Below are positions 35,235 to 45,142 of a stretch of DNA of 64,000 nucleotides, piece by piece. Positions within the stretch are counted from its first letter, which is position 1. The number at the start of each line of letters is the position of its first letter. Made by a program: the position numbers and the translations under genes. This DNA is from JANTGF01 sp963750735 (GTDB taxonomy: Bacteria; Bacteroidota; Bacteroidia; Bacteroidales; VadinHA17): positions 186,001 to 250,000 of the forward strand of contig CAVVRY010000008.1 in NCBI GenBank assembly GCA_963750735.1, given 5' to 3'. The notes below the pieces were generated by a model, which was given only the letters and a program-made list of their open reading frames with translations, had not been told where the DNA came from and did not search any database.

Positions 35235-38200
35235 TTACTTTTCCTGATCCCATCCTTTGGGTCTCTTCCAGCGAACAGGCGCAGGTGGTTCAGGTTTCAT
35301 TTTAAATTCCTGTGTTTCCAGTAACTTCATCGCTTCTTCCACAGCCCTCTCCAATTGTGGATCTTTCCCTTCCAATAGTAATTTCGGATCCTGAATTACT
35401 TCAATATCGGGTGCAACACCTTCTCCTTCAACGGCCCAATTTCCATCCGTATCAAAAAAGCCACCTCGTGGAGCTACCATGCGACCCCCATCGATGAATG
35501 GTGGAGTATCCCAGGTACCAACCAAACCACCCCAGGTGCGGGTACCGACCATTGGTCCAAGTTTCTTGGCTTTGAACATATAAGGGAGCAGGTCTCCTCC
35601 AGAACCGGCCCGTTCATTTATGATCATGACTTTAGGTCCCCAGATACCTGCCATTGGAGTAGTCCAGGGACGATTATCGTTTGCTTTGCTGTTGAAGTAG
35701 CCAAGAAGCTCACGTGCCATGACGTCAATCATATAATCCGCAGCTGATCCTCCTCCATTGTTTCTCTCATCCAGAATCACTCCCTTTCTGTCCTGCTGTG
35801 CAAAATAATACCTGTTAAAATTTGCAAATCCACCACCACCAGTGTTGGGAAGGTACACATAGGCTAATTTACCGTTTGATAAATCAGATACCTTTTGCCT
35901 GTTTGACTCGATCCAGTCAGCAGTACGGAGCTGATATTCGCTTGAAACAGGTTTTACAATGACTTCTTTGGCTCCGTCTAAAGTGGGTTGAGAATTAACA
36001 CTTAATCGGGTTGTTTGCCCTGAAGTCTGCTCAAATGCAAGATAAATATTTTGATCCCCGGATATTGGTTTGCCGTTAATTTTAAGAATATAATCGCCGA
36101 TTTTAACACCCAATCCAGGTACACTTAAAGGTCCTAACAAATTAGGATTCCAGTTTTCACCATCATATATCTTTGAGATGCGGTAATAACCATTCTCTAT
36201 GCTGAAATCACAGCCAAGTAATCCAACAGGAACACGATCGATGTCTGGCATATCCCCACCTGATACATAGGAGTGTCCTATGGCTACTTCGCCACTTAAG
36301 ATATCTACAACATAGTTTAAGTCCGTACGGTGGCGAACAGAGCTGATCCATGGGGCATACCACTCATAGACCTGATCCCAGGGAGCACCATGAACATTAT
36401 CAACATATAGGAAATCCCGCATATAGCGCCAGCCTTCCTTGAATATTTGTGTGTATTCGGCCTGTGGATCAACTTTTATTTTAGCGTTGGCTTTGATTTT
36501 ATCCTCAGGTTTTGGTTTGCCTTTTGCTTCAGTAATATTCCAACCATTACTTTTTCGATGAAGCAGATACTGACCGTTGCTGGAAGCAATTATTTGGCTG
36601 ATGCCATCTGCAAATTCTTCAGTTTTTTGCTTTTCTAAGTCGTACTTGTGAATTTTCAGTCCACTGGCATTAGGAATGATCTCTGCTACAAAAACAAATT
36701 CTTTTGGACCAGCAATCAGCCCGGCATAATCTCTATTTGGCATATCCAGAGCGACAATGCGACTGGCTAATCCATCGATATCAATTTGAATCGATAGTTT
36801 TTCCTCCTTTTCTTCCTTCTCTGATTTTTCATCATCCTTTTTCTTCTTTTTCTTTTCTGTTACTTCGCTCTTCTCATCCTTAACCTCTATTTTCACTTCC
36901 TCCTCATCGCTCTTAGCCAGGGTAGGCGAAAGGGTATCTTTGGATAGGATCAAAAGGTAAAGACTTCGGGTCACCTGCGCATCATATGAACTCATATCAA
37001 GCCATCCTGAATTCAGTCCATAATTGGTACTGGCTAAAAAATAAAGATACTTGCCACTTTGATCCCAAACCGGACTAATTGCATCAGCCATGCCATCCGT
37101 CAATTGGATTTTCTGACCTGTTTTAACATTGTATGCAAAAATAGCTTTGAAATGGCTATCCAACTGCCGCGCATAGGTGATCCATTGGCTATCAGGCGAC
37201 CAGACCGGGTTCATAGCCCGATTAGGATGGGCATATCGATCAGTATCTGCTTTTCTAACTACACCACTCTTAAGGTCAATAAACCAGATATTGTAATCGG
37301 TATCGGTGTAGGCAATATACTCACCATCAGGTGACCAGTCAGGTTGAAAATAAAAGGTAGGATTTTCCAAAGCATAGCTTTTTTGATTTTCCCCAAACTG
37401 ATCAGCCACAACCAATTGATACTCACCACTTGCATCTGAGAACCAAGCAACTTTATCGCCTTTTGGTGACCAAACCGGGTAGCGATCGGCCACCCCTGGA
37501 GAATTGGTAAGATTTCGCCAGTCACCCTTTTCTTTGGGGAAAGTAAAAATCTCTCCACGATATTCGAATACGGCCCTTTTCCCGTTGGGTGAAAGGTTTG
37601 GATTTCTAAGATTACCATCAACAACATTCTCCCAACGAGTCCGGGCAAAGTTCATATCACCCTGAACGTTTATTGATAATTGGCGGGTATCACCGGATTT
37701 GGGATCCAAAAGGTGTAAATAGCCTCCCTGTTCGTATACAATTCTGTCCTTCGTTGCATCCAGGCTCTTGATGTCAAACTTTTTATGGAAAGTGATTTGT
37801 TTTTCTTCCTTAGTCATTGGATCAAAAGACCAGATATTACTGGCAAAGTCTCTTTCAGACAGGTAGTATACTTTGCCATCAAACCAAACAGGATCCAGAT
37901 GTCTTTCATCATCAATCTGAGGAGTACGAATTAATTCCTTTGTTTCCATATTTACGATCCAGATAGGCATGGCCTGACCTCCACGATAGTTGCGCCACTC
38001 CGGATCCCAAAAAGTGATGGGTGTGTAAGCGATATATTTGCCATCAGGAGAAATTTCTCCATAAGCCACCCTTGGAATGTCAATTAAGGTTGGTAAGCCT
38101 CCATCTATGCCTATTTTATAAAACCGGTTCATACGAGTGGGATGGGCAGTCCGGGAAGACCTGAAAACCACTTCGCCGTTGGGTGTCCAACCTTGCACAA

Positions 38201-38522
38201 AATCTGCCCCCGGGTGATAGCTAAGTCTCTTAGGTGATCCACCTGAGGATGGTATCACATAAACATCTGTATTGCCATCATATTCCGCAGAGAATGCAAT
38301 CCATTTTTCATCAGGTGAAAAATGAGGTAAGGATTCATAGCCCTCATTAGTTGTTAGACGGATGGCATCACCACCATTTCGATCTGCTTTCCAGAGATCA
38401 TTGGCATAAACAAAAACAACATCTGTTGAGGAAACAGTTGGCTGGCGTAACAGTTGGGTACCCTGGCCAAATGATTGCCATACAAGGGCAAATGTGCAAA
38501 TTGCGATAAGAAATTTTTTCAT
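35235..38522 (-). CDS. Tricorn-type protease (PD40 repeats, PDZ, S41 domain)
   Basis: This 1095-residue secreted protease has a signal peptide ending near WQSFGQ. Two sets of WD40-like PD40 beta-propeller repeats follow (for example SPDEKWIAFSAEYDG, SPDGKYIAYTP, SPKGDKVAWFSD). A Lys-Glu-rich linker of some 40 residues near 545-590 interrupts the second set. A PDZ domain (GLGVKIGDYILKINGKPI) precedes the S41 peptidase domain, whose nucleophile Ser974 lies in NERAGSGGDLLPY. It should degrade peptides in the periplasm. The gene appears monocistronic. Confidence 0.95.
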   Translation of the reverse strand: MKKFLIAICTFALVWQSFGQGTQLLRQPTVSSTDVVFVYANDLWKADRNGGDAIRLTTNEGYESLPHFSPDEKWIAFSAEYDGNTDVYVIPSSGGSPKRLSYHPGADFVQGWTPNGEVVFRSSRTAHPTRMNRFYKIGIDGGLPTLIDIPRVAYGEISPDGKYIAYTPITFWDPEWRNYRGGQAMPIWIVNMETKELIRTPQIDDERHLDPVWFDGKVYYLSERDFASNIWSFDPMTKEEKQITFHKKFDIKSLDATKDRIVYEQGGYLHLLDPKSGDTRQLSINVQGDMNFARTRWENVVDGNLRNPNLSPNGKRAVFEYRGEIFTFPKEKGDWRNLTNSPGVADRYPVWSPKGDKVAWFSDASGEYQLVVADQFGENQKSYALENPTFYFQPDWSPDGEYIAYTDTDYNIWFIDLKSGVVRKADTDRYAHPNRAMNPVWSPDSQWITYARQLDSHFKAIFAYNVKTGQKIQLTDGMADAISPVWDQSGKYLYFLASTNYGLNSGWLDMSSYDAQVTRSLYLLILSKDTLSPTLAKSDEEEVKIEVKDEKSEVTEKKKKKKDDEKSEKEEKEEKLSIQIDIDGLASRIVALDMPNRDYAGLIAGPKEFVFVAEIIPNASGLKIHKYDLEKQKTEEFADGISQIIASSNGQYLLHRKSNGWNITEAKGKPKPEDKIKANAKIKVDPQAEYTQIFKEGWRYMRDFLYVDNVHGAPWDQVYEWYAPWISSVRHRTDLNYVVDILSGEVAIGHSYVSGGDMPDIDRVPVGLLGCDFSIENGYYRISKIYDGENWNPNLLGPLSVPGLGVKIGDYILKINGKPISGDQNIYLAFEQTSGQTTRLSVNSQPTLDGAKEVIVKPVSSEYQLRTADWIESNRQKVSDLSNGKLAYVYLPNTGGGGFANFNRYYFAQQDRKGVILDERNNGGGSAADYMIDVMARELLGYFNSKANDNRPWTTPMAGIWGPKVMIINERAGSGGDLLPYMFKAKKLGPMVGTRTWGGLVGTWDTPPFIDGGRMVAPRGGFFDTDGNWAVEGEGVAPDIEVIQDPKLLLEGKDPQLERAVEEAMKLLETQEFKMKPEPPAPVRWKRPKGWDQEK

Positions 38523-38640
38523 ATTAATAATAGATTTGGGATGACTTGATTAATAAATAGGCATTTGAGGTTAAAATTAGAATTTATTGGGAAATAAGGT
38601 AGCTTTTTGATAATTTTTCCGGGTGAGATACATCAATAAT

Positions 38641-38671
38641 CAGAAAAGCCACCATCCTGGTGGCTCTTTCA
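38641..38671 (-). terminator. Terminator of the TonB-plug protein gene
   Basis: An 8-base stem AGCCACCA/TGGTGGCT with a 3-base loop (38647-38665) lies between the plug protein stop and the tricorn start. On the minus strand the stem is followed by TTTT, which suits the gene that ends at 38727. Confidence 0.65.
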
Positions 38672-38726
38672 ATGTAATGGATAAATAAGAAGCTTCTTAA
38701 AAGGTATTCGATTCAAAATATTGCTA

Positions 38727-39437
38727 TTATCTATCCCTGCCAATCTTGGTATTGATCAGGATAACCCCATTGGCTCCACGAGTGCCATAAATGGCAGCAG
38801 AAGATCCTTTTAATACGCTAATGGATGCAACTTCATTTGGGCTAATATATGCAATGCTGCTGCTAGTTACCGGAGATCCATCAACAACAAAAAGGGCTTC
38901 ATTACTACCATTCACTGATGAGGCACCTCGAATATATACGTTGGTACCTTCAACAACAACTCCGGGAACTTTACCTCGTATCATTTCATAGATATTTCTA
39001 TAATGGGATTCTGAGGCTTCTTTCATGTTCACTTCTCCTACACTTGTCGTCAGGCTTTCTTTACTTGCTTTCTGATACCCAATATCAACCTCATCATCAG
39101 GTTCCTTTAATACAATTCCATCAGGTAAAGGTTCGCCTGTAAGAGTAAAATTAATTTTAGTCTGGTTTTCAAATTCTTTAATCTGGCCACCATAATCAAG
39201 GCTAAATGCTGCAATAGTCTTGGTAGTTGTTTTAACTTTTACTTTAAATGCCCCTTTCTTATTGGTGGTTGCCGAGGATTTAAAATTATCAATATATATA
39301 TTAACTCCTCTAAGCGGAGTGCCCTTATCATCCACAACAATACCAGAAATAGCAATCTTTTTATTCTGATCCTGCCCAATAATCGCTAAAGGTATCATTG
39401 CAATGCAAAACAGGGAGATTGTAAGTTTCCATTTCAT
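38727..39437 (-). CDS. Carboxypeptidase-regulatory plus TonB plug domain protein without beta-barrel
   Basis: The 236-residue secreted product starts with a signal peptide (ending near AIIGQD). A carboxypeptidase D regulatory-like domain (ISGIVVDDKGTPLRGVNIYI) and a TonB-dependent receptor plug domain follow, ending in VLKGSSAAIYGTRGANGVILI and the final INTKIGRDR. The SusC-type signature DGSPV...SIAYISPNEVASISVLKG is clear. The 22-strand barrel of a receptor is absent, and the stop codon is followed by a terminator, so this is not a truncated frame. Such free plug proteins occur in the phylum but their role is unknown to me. It stands alone. Confidence 0.85.
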   Translation of the reverse strand: MKWKLTISLFCIAMIPLAIIGQDQNKKIAISGIVVDDKGTPLRGVNIYIDNFKSSATTNKKGAFKVKVKTTTKTIAAFSLDYGGQIKEFENQTKINFTLTGEPLPDGIVLKEPDDEVDIGYQKASKESLTTSVGEVNMKEASESHYRNIYEMIRGKVPGVVVEGTNVYIRGASSVNGSNEALFVVDGSPVTSSSIAYISPNEVASISVLKGSSAAIYGTRGANGVILINTKIGRDR

Positions 39438-39561
39438 ATTAATAGTTTTATTGCTAAGTTATGAAATAAGTAGGAAATACAGTAATTTTTTGCAATCAAT
39501 TAAAGGCAGCTTGTTTAATAATCTTAAAACAAAAATATATCATTAATTCATTTCCAGACAG

Positions 39562-39942
39562 TTATTTTTTGACTTTTTGACTTTCTCTTTTCTTGCTTAT
39601 TTTAGCCAATGGATTATAATCAATACAAAGTTTCACCCAGAATTCAAGGTCCACATCTAAATCAAATCCTTCAGGATCGACAAATACGTATCCTTTCATA
39701 GGTCTTCCAGTAAAATCCATCGGATGACAGCCTTTCCTGTTTTTGTTATAAGCAGCTGCATCTTCGCCAATCCGGGCCATAAGTAAATCGAGGTTTTTCT
39801 TTTTATCAAATAGAATCCCACAACACATTTTTTCGTTTAGCATAAAACAAAGTCCACCCATCATTTTCATCTCTCGGAAGTTGGATTTATTTTCTTTAAG
39901 AATTTGACGGACCCTATCAGCTAAAAACTCACTATAAGCCAT
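39562..39942 (-). CDS. TfoX/Sxy N-terminal domain protein
   Basis: A second small TfoX_N family protein, 126 residues. MAYSEFLADRVRQIL, then MKMMGGLCFMLNEKMCCGILFDKKKNLDLLMARIG, fit the family closely. The C-terminal RPMKGYVFVDPEGFD segment is typical of the YjhX/TfoX subgroup found widely in Bacteroidota. Paired Cys residues (MCCG) are notable. The tail is basic. Function is not established for this subgroup. It is separated from its neighbours by about 95-120 bases on each side. Confidence 0.88.
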   Translation of the reverse strand: MAYSEFLADRVRQILKENKSNFREMKMMGGLCFMLNEKMCCGILFDKKKNLDLLMARIGEDAAAYNKNRKGCHPMDFTGRPMKGYVFVDPEGFDLDVDLEFWVKLCIDYNPLAKISKKRESQKVKK

Positions 39943-40036
39943 AACTTAAAATCAATTGAAGATCTAACATTTAGTAAATGAAAGAATCAAAGGTAAAAAA
40001 AATGTTTAAGTTATTGGAAGCCTTGGAGAAAGAGAT

Positions 40037-40474
40037 TTAGTAGTAGCCTACTTTCTGATTGATCTCAATCAATTCACGTAGGGGCTGGTTCTTTATATTC
40101 CGGGTAATGGTTTCAAGTTCCAGGATATGATTAAACCACAATGGCCTCAGTGTGTCAATAGTTGTTTCATTAAGCTGAAGCCTGGTCATTTTTATTCTTT
40201 CAAGTTTTTTTCTAAAACACTTAACCAAGATCTCTTTAAAAATGAAATCTTTTGCACGGTTGAGCTCAGAAGCTATAACATTGTCAATGTTGCCGTCAAC
40301 CGAATTTTTGGGATAAGTAAAATATTTTGGTCCTGTAAGAGAAAGACGATCATAGGAATCAAGAAAGCATAATAATTCTGTTTCAAATGCTTCATCCGAT
40401 TCTTTTACTGACAATATTGCATAGGGATCACCGATACCTAGCAAATGCCTTCCTTTGAAATAGTGGGTCATCAT
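40037..40474 (-). CDS. Hypothetical protein
   Basis: The 145-residue product is not recognised. It begins MMTHYFKGRHLLGIGDPYAIL and is predicted to be mainly alpha helical, with a central basic region (KCFRKKLERIKMTRLQLNE) and no signal peptide or membrane segment. It could be a small cytoplasmic protein. Codon use looks like that of its neighbours. It lies 94 bases from the TfoX_N gene on the same strand. Confidence 0.55.
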   Translation of the reverse strand: MMTHYFKGRHLLGIGDPYAILSVKESDEAFETELLCFLDSYDRLSLTGPKYFTYPKNSVDGNIDNVIASELNRAKDFIFKEILVKCFRKKLERIKMTRLQLNETTIDTLRPLWFNHILELETITRNIKNQPLRELIEINQKVGYY

Positions 40475-40626
40475 TATTTATTTTAATAGACCGATTCTTG
40501 TAAATATACGAAATTTTTTGAAAAAAGTTTGCTAAATCCTGTCTTAAATTTCAAATACTATTTGAATCTCAAGATGAATTCATCCTAATAATCAGGGATT
40601 TGAATCCCACTGCTATTTAGAAAAGA

Positions 40627-42984
40627 TTAATTTACTTTCAGAACCTTAGTAATTGATCCTGTTTTGCCTTCTGGTGAAATACCTTCAATCAATATTGTAT
40701 ACTTACTTGCTTCATCAGAGGTATAAAAGGAGAATTGAGCAACTCCATCCTGTTGAGTTTTTAAGTAGGGGTTCCAATAAAGTGTATTCCTGTAATCAGG
40801 CAACCTGCTGTTTATCAATGTCGCTGAACCATAATCTGGTGAATTAAAAGTAGTCTCCCTTGACATCGAAGTATAAGCCTGCCTGAAAATGGAGTAATCA
40901 AAATCCAGTACTTCCAAATTCCCTTTTTGGGTGATAAAATGCAAAATTCCATCGAAAATTTGTCCATCGATTAAATATCTCAGATTAACTACATCTATTC
41001 TGTGCAAATCATCTGCCCTCATATCCAGAATATTTCCAATTTCATTGTATGGTACACCGTCAACAAGAACTAAGGGGTCGTTCTTAAAAATCTGACCCTC
41101 AATGTCACTTAATATGCGAAAGGAATATTTATCGCCTCTCTTTCGTGTATATACATTGGGAACAATTTCTTTTATTACCTCCCTTACAGTATTTAATTGA
41201 ATAAAATCCGATACAACAACCGATTTTAAAGGGTCCCCATAAAAATTCAAAAAACTGCTGTCAGCTGCAATCTGTGTATAGTTTTGACGAAACGGCTGAT
41301 AAATATTCTCAACCTGCATACTTACAATGCTTTTATTCAGATCATTTAGCTTAGTGGTATCAAGATATAATATTCCGGGAAGAGAATGGTTAAATGAATT
41401 TATAAAATCAGGTTTTAAATCAACAAAGTAATTGTCAATTTCAGGGTTGAGTACCTGGATTACAATTTCCTGTAATCCATATTCCTCAAGTAAAAAATGA
41501 AAATCACCAGAATCACTTGTGGTGTAAAGCTGGTTTTTGGCAACCTGCCCTACCAGAGAAAAAACAAGGTCTTCTTTACCCATAGGCTTATCTGTAGTAT
41601 TATCTTTGAGTTTGCCACTTAAAATTTTCCCTTCTATTTCTGGCAAATACTCAAATTCAGAGGCGTTTTCTAAGCTAAAATCAGGCCCGGAGTAAAAAAT
41701 CAAATCTTCGTTGGCATCTTCCTTTGAGCCTGAATTTTGACTTAATGAATAAACCTGATTATACCTATTATTTATATTCAACCTGTTCTCATTTAATGAA
41801 GAGGTCTTTGTGACCGAAACGGAAAGATCAGCTTCCATTGGATTGCCATCTGCATCTGCAACATTTATTTCAACATTAACCTTTTCCCTCAATTTATAAT
41901 TTGATTTGTCAAGGTTAATATTTACACGAAATTCATTTTCAATTTCATTGTAAATCCAACGACTACTGAGTAGCCTCCCATTTTGATCATTTATAACAAC
42001 CTGTGATAAGCCAAATGGTATTTTATCCCGGCCAACAATAAACTCATTGTTTTCCGTCAGCTTGTATTCTTTCAGAAAAGTAATCTGACTTGCTGATTTA
42101 ACAAGGATGAAATAACTATTCTCTTTATCATAATTATCAGAACTATGTACCTTAAACCTGAAGGGTAGACCCTTACCTGATTGTACAAGGGATAGAACCA
42201 TCCCCTTACTTTTTGCTTTATCCAGTGGAAAACGATGAATCTTATCTTGTTCATCATAGTACATTATCATGTAGCTATCGGTATGATCAGGAGTAAAAGA
42301 AAATAGGCCTTTGCCAGATACTTCAGATTTAGCTAAACAAACTGTATCGAACTTACTATTAACAATGGCAGCATTAATAAATTGGGGTCTGCCTATTTGA
42401 TTGAGTGCACAGAATCCAACCTTTGATTCAACACCCGAAATTAATGTGCCACCCTCAGGGTAAAATAAAATGGTATCAATCTCCATCTTAGTAGGAGGGA
42501 CTGCCATTTTTTCCGGATCATGAAATGGATTTATTATGGAGAGATTTCGGAATGCAAATTCTTGATCAGGATAATTTTTCATCCAGTTTGTATAAGCCCT
42601 TAATAAATAATTTCCACTGCTTAAGGTATCAGACAAAGCAAATCCTGTAGATTCAGATGTATTATTAACGTTTAGTTTAACTTGATGAACTGGATATCCA
42701 TCGTGGTTTAGCAATTCAATATATACCACCTTGCTTACATTATCCGGTTTCTTATTGAAAGCATTCAATTTGTATACTTTCAACCAAACCATTTCCCCAA
42801 CTATGTATACATCCCGATCGGTTTGGAGGTATATTTCTTCTTTGAAATTCTCAGTATTGTATCTGGCAACCTCATCAATTAGGTCCTGAGCAATTGTCAA
42901 AGAATTAATTGAAGAAATAGAAAGAAAAATAAAAAGGAGTCTTAGCAGGATTGTTTTTTTATATGGTCTTAAGCTGGTGCCCAT
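40627..42984 (-). CDS. MG2-domain protein with C-terminal plug-like domain
   Basis: This large secreted protein (785 residues from the chosen start) has a signal peptide ending near SLTIAQ. It begins with a macroglobulin MG2-like beta domain (EIYLQTDRDVYIVGEMVWLKVYK) and contains further Ig-like segments. Near its end a TonB plug-like domain follows (GQIFKNDPLVLVDGVPYNEIGNI). The combination recurs beside TonB receptors in Bacteroidota. An ATG at 43017 would overlap the DUF4249 gene by 25 bases. The ATG at 42984 leaves an 8-base gap and a better signal peptide, so it is preferred. It is the second gene of a minus-strand pair with the DUF4249 gene. Confidence 0.75.
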   Translation of the reverse strand: MGTSLRPYKKTILLRLLFIFLSISSINSLTIAQDLIDEVARYNTENFKEEIYLQTDRDVYIVGEMVWLKVYKLNAFNKKPDNVSKVVYIELLNHDGYPVHQVKLNVNNTSESTGFALSDTLSSGNYLLRAYTNWMKNYPDQEFAFRNLSIINPFHDPEKMAVPPTKMEIDTILFYPEGGTLISGVESKVGFCALNQIGRPQFINAAIVNSKFDTVCLAKSEVSGKGLFSFTPDHTDSYMIMYYDEQDKIHRFPLDKAKSKGMVLSLVQSGKGLPFRFKVHSSDNYDKENSYFILVKSASQITFLKEYKLTENNEFIVGRDKIPFGLSQVVINDQNGRLLSSRWIYNEIENEFRVNINLDKSNYKLREKVNVEINVADADGNPMEADLSVSVTKTSSLNENRLNINNRYNQVYSLSQNSGSKEDANEDLIFYSGPDFSLENASEFEYLPEIEGKILSGKLKDNTTDKPMGKEDLVFSLVGQVAKNQLYTTSDSGDFHFLLEEYGLQEIVIQVLNPEIDNYFVDLKPDFINSFNHSLPGILYLDTTKLNDLNKSIVSMQVENIYQPFRQNYTQIAADSSFLNFYGDPLKSVVVSDFIQLNTVREVIKEIVPNVYTRKRGDKYSFRILSDIEGQIFKNDPLVLVDGVPYNEIGNILDMRADDLHRIDVVNLRYLIDGQIFDGILHFITQKGNLEVLDFDYSIFRQAYTSMSRETTFNSPDYGSATLINSRLPDYRNTLYWNPYLKTQQDGVAQFSFYTSDEASKYTILIEGISPEGKTGSITKVLKVN

Positions 42985-42992
42985 TCGTTTAC

Positions 42993-44219
42993 CTAATAAA
43001 TTATATCGACCCACCAATCGGGTTTTTGTGGATCTCCGGTGAGGCTACAATCAGAACATATTTTGGTAGCAAACCCAAGCCTTTCAAGTGCCAGTTCTCT
43101 ATACAATGGGTAAACAAATACATATCCTCTCCCTGTGTATGTCTGATATATATAATCAAATGAAGGTGGGTTTTGTGCTCCTATACCTTCAGGATCAACA
43201 TAATCAATGGGCCCTATTTCGATAGGCTCACAGGTATAATAATAAGATGGAATGCCTAATTTATATACATCCATATATGTAATATATCTCCTTTTTTGTT
43301 TTACATCTGAAACCTGAAAATATCCAAGCACTTTTTGATTTTGCCTGTTTACACAATGAATGTTTCCAACTACTGAAAATGGTTGCTTTTCAAATATGTC
43401 ACCACCACTTTCATTTACCTGTTTAAGATTACTCCAGAATTCAAACTCACTTTTTGATACAGAATATTGCTTTACCAGGATACTATATTGTACCATTAAT
43501 CTATCTGATCTACCAGATGCAATAAAATTTAATGGTTTTTTATATATCCGATTTGATACCTGCTGATCTGTAGATTGTATCAAAATCTCACTTGAATAAT
43601 TATTGGTCCAACAGACATGGTTTTCTACCTCTATAGGTAAAACGACGCCATTACCCAAATATTCATAGGCCTCAGGATAGGGGGTTCTAAATTTCCATAC
43701 TTCTTCAAACTCCCAGCGAAAATATTTACTATTTCCACCCTTATTTTCAGCATCCACAAAAATTCGAATACCTTCTTCTTCTTCTGTTCCATTGTCAAAG
43801 AACTCTTTGTCGTAGGCAAAATATATACTGTCAACCTCGGGGACTTCAGTCATTACACAGGGATCAGATTCGTATTCCAAACCATTGCTGGTTTTAATAT
43901 TGAGGGTATAGATTTCACCAACTTGTCCGGTAAAACTTGCAGGATCAGATTTGTAAATACCAGGAGATACTTCATTAAAAACAGTAACATTTCCCTGACT
44001 GTCTTCCACATTAACCAGAGCATTTGTAACCATATCAGGCAATGTGTCCCTATCCTGAAATGTTCTAGAAAGTTTAATAGTATATGGTATTGATTCCTGA
44101 GTGACCAAACCGTCTACTACAAGAAGAGACTCATAATCATCTAACTTGAGTGTATATGGGTCAATGCAGGTGGTTAATGCCAATATTGACAATAATCCAA
44201 TCAGAAGTACTCTATTCAT
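42993..44219 (-). CDS. DUF4249 lipoprotein
   Basis: The 408-residue product has a lipobox (ALTTC, Cys18) followed by IDPYTLKLDDYESLLVVDGLVTQE, the characteristic start of DUF4249. This family consists of predicted outer-membrane lipoproteins found with TonB-dependent receptors. It is thought to act like SusD as a surface partner, though this has not been shown for this case. Late Cys residues in KICSDCSLTG could bind metal or form a disulfide. The gene leads the minus-strand pair and diverges from the 44343 gene by 123 bases, a likely shared control region. Confidence 0.88.
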   Translation of the reverse strand: MNRVLLIGLLSILALTTCIDPYTLKLDDYESLLVVDGLVTQESIPYTIKLSRTFQDRDTLPDMVTNALVNVEDSQGNVTVFNEVSPGIYKSDPASFTGQVGEIYTLNIKTSNGLEYESDPCVMTEVPEVDSIYFAYDKEFFDNGTEEEEGIRIFVDAENKGGNSKYFRWEFEEVWKFRTPYPEAYEYLGNGVVLPIEVENHVCWTNNYSSEILIQSTDQQVSNRIYKKPLNFIASGRSDRLMVQYSILVKQYSVSKSEFEFWSNLKQVNESGGDIFEKQPFSVVGNIHCVNRQNQKVLGYFQVSDVKQKRRYITYMDVYKLGIPSYYYTCEPIEIGPIDYVDPEGIGAQNPPSFDYIYQTYTGRGYVFVYPLYRELALERLGFATKICSDCSLTGDPQKPDWWVDIIY

Positions 44220-44342
44220 TTATTTATCCTACGCGGAAACCGATTTAGCTATTGAAAAACAAAGGTATTAAAAAAAATAAGATTGATTTTTCTTTATTTA
44301 TGGCATTATCATAGTATTTTTACTCAATAATTTTTCCCAACA

Positions 44343-45134
44343 GTGAAGATAAAATATAGGATTTTACTGCCCTTGATAATTATTCTTTTTTGGCATTCTC
44401 ATCTGGGTCAGGCTCAAAATGACACAAGATCTGTCCTTGTGGCCACTAATCCTTCTATTGGAAGTGACTCCAACTTTATAAAACAGCAGGATTACATTCA
44501 TGACCTTTACCATCAGGTTATGTATGGCACGAATGAAATACTTAATGGAAAAGAATATGAGTTTTATTTTTTTCCCCCATTTTCATTTCCATTAATTCCT
44601 GACAGACCTGATCCAACAGCTTCCATAACTATTCGTGGTAATACTTATGAAAATCTAATGCTTCAATACGATACGTACAAAGATGAGTTGGTATATTTTG
44701 ACCCGAATAATATTATTGATAATGTTATTTTTCCAATTGCTATAAACAAATATATAATAGATGAATTCACATTGAAATTACCTGAAGGCGATTTAAAATT
44801 CCAATATCTCAAATATCCTGATGATCCAAAAGGTAAAAAAAGCGGGTATTATGAAATTGTATTCAATGGTAACTGTAAGTTACTAATAAAACATAAATGC
44901 GATTTAATTGAAGAGTATGCTTTAGCTACCTATAAGTACAGACCTGAAAGATACGTAGTTCATGAAGATGTTTTTTATAAAATTAAAGGTAGGAAAAGCC
45001 TTCTCACCGCTTTTGGAGATCAAAAAACCGTAATGAAAAAGTATATCAAAGCTTCTAATATTTCTGTAAAAACTGCTAGTATACATCAACTAAGAGGTAT
45101 AGTAGAACATTATAACAGCTTATTGTTACCCTAA
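44343..45134 (+). CDS. Secreted hypothetical protein of a TonB receptor operon
   Basis: Translation appears to start at a GTG, giving a signal peptide (RILLPLIIILFWHSHLGQAQ) and a mature protein of about 240 residues. The body is rich in Tyr, Asp and Pro. It includes the DPTASITIRGNTYENLMLQYD and EEYALATYKYRPER stretches and a helical C-terminus. I do not recognise a family. It precedes the TonB-dependent receptor gene by 8 bases, so it is probably translated from the same message and may be a periplasmic or surface partner. Confidence 0.65.
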   Translation: MKIKYRILLPLIIILFWHSHLGQAQNDTRSVLVATNPSIGSDSNFIKQQDYIHDLYHQVMYGTNEILNGKEYEFYFFPPFSFPLIPDRPDPTASITIRGNTYENLMLQYDTYKDELVYFDPNNIIDNVIFPIAINKYIIDEFTLKLPEGDLKFQYLKYPDDPKGKKSGYYEIVFNGNCKLLIKHKCDLIEEYALATYKYRPERYVVHEDVFYKIKGRKSLLTAFGDQKTVMKKYIKASNISVKTASIHQLRGIVEHYNSLLLP

Positions 45135-45142
45135 AATAGATA

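Noticed and set aside
40595..40608. GGGATT-TG-AATCCC, which looks like a tRNA T arm
   Set aside because: It is a simple palindrome. No acceptor, D or anticodon stems can be found around it.
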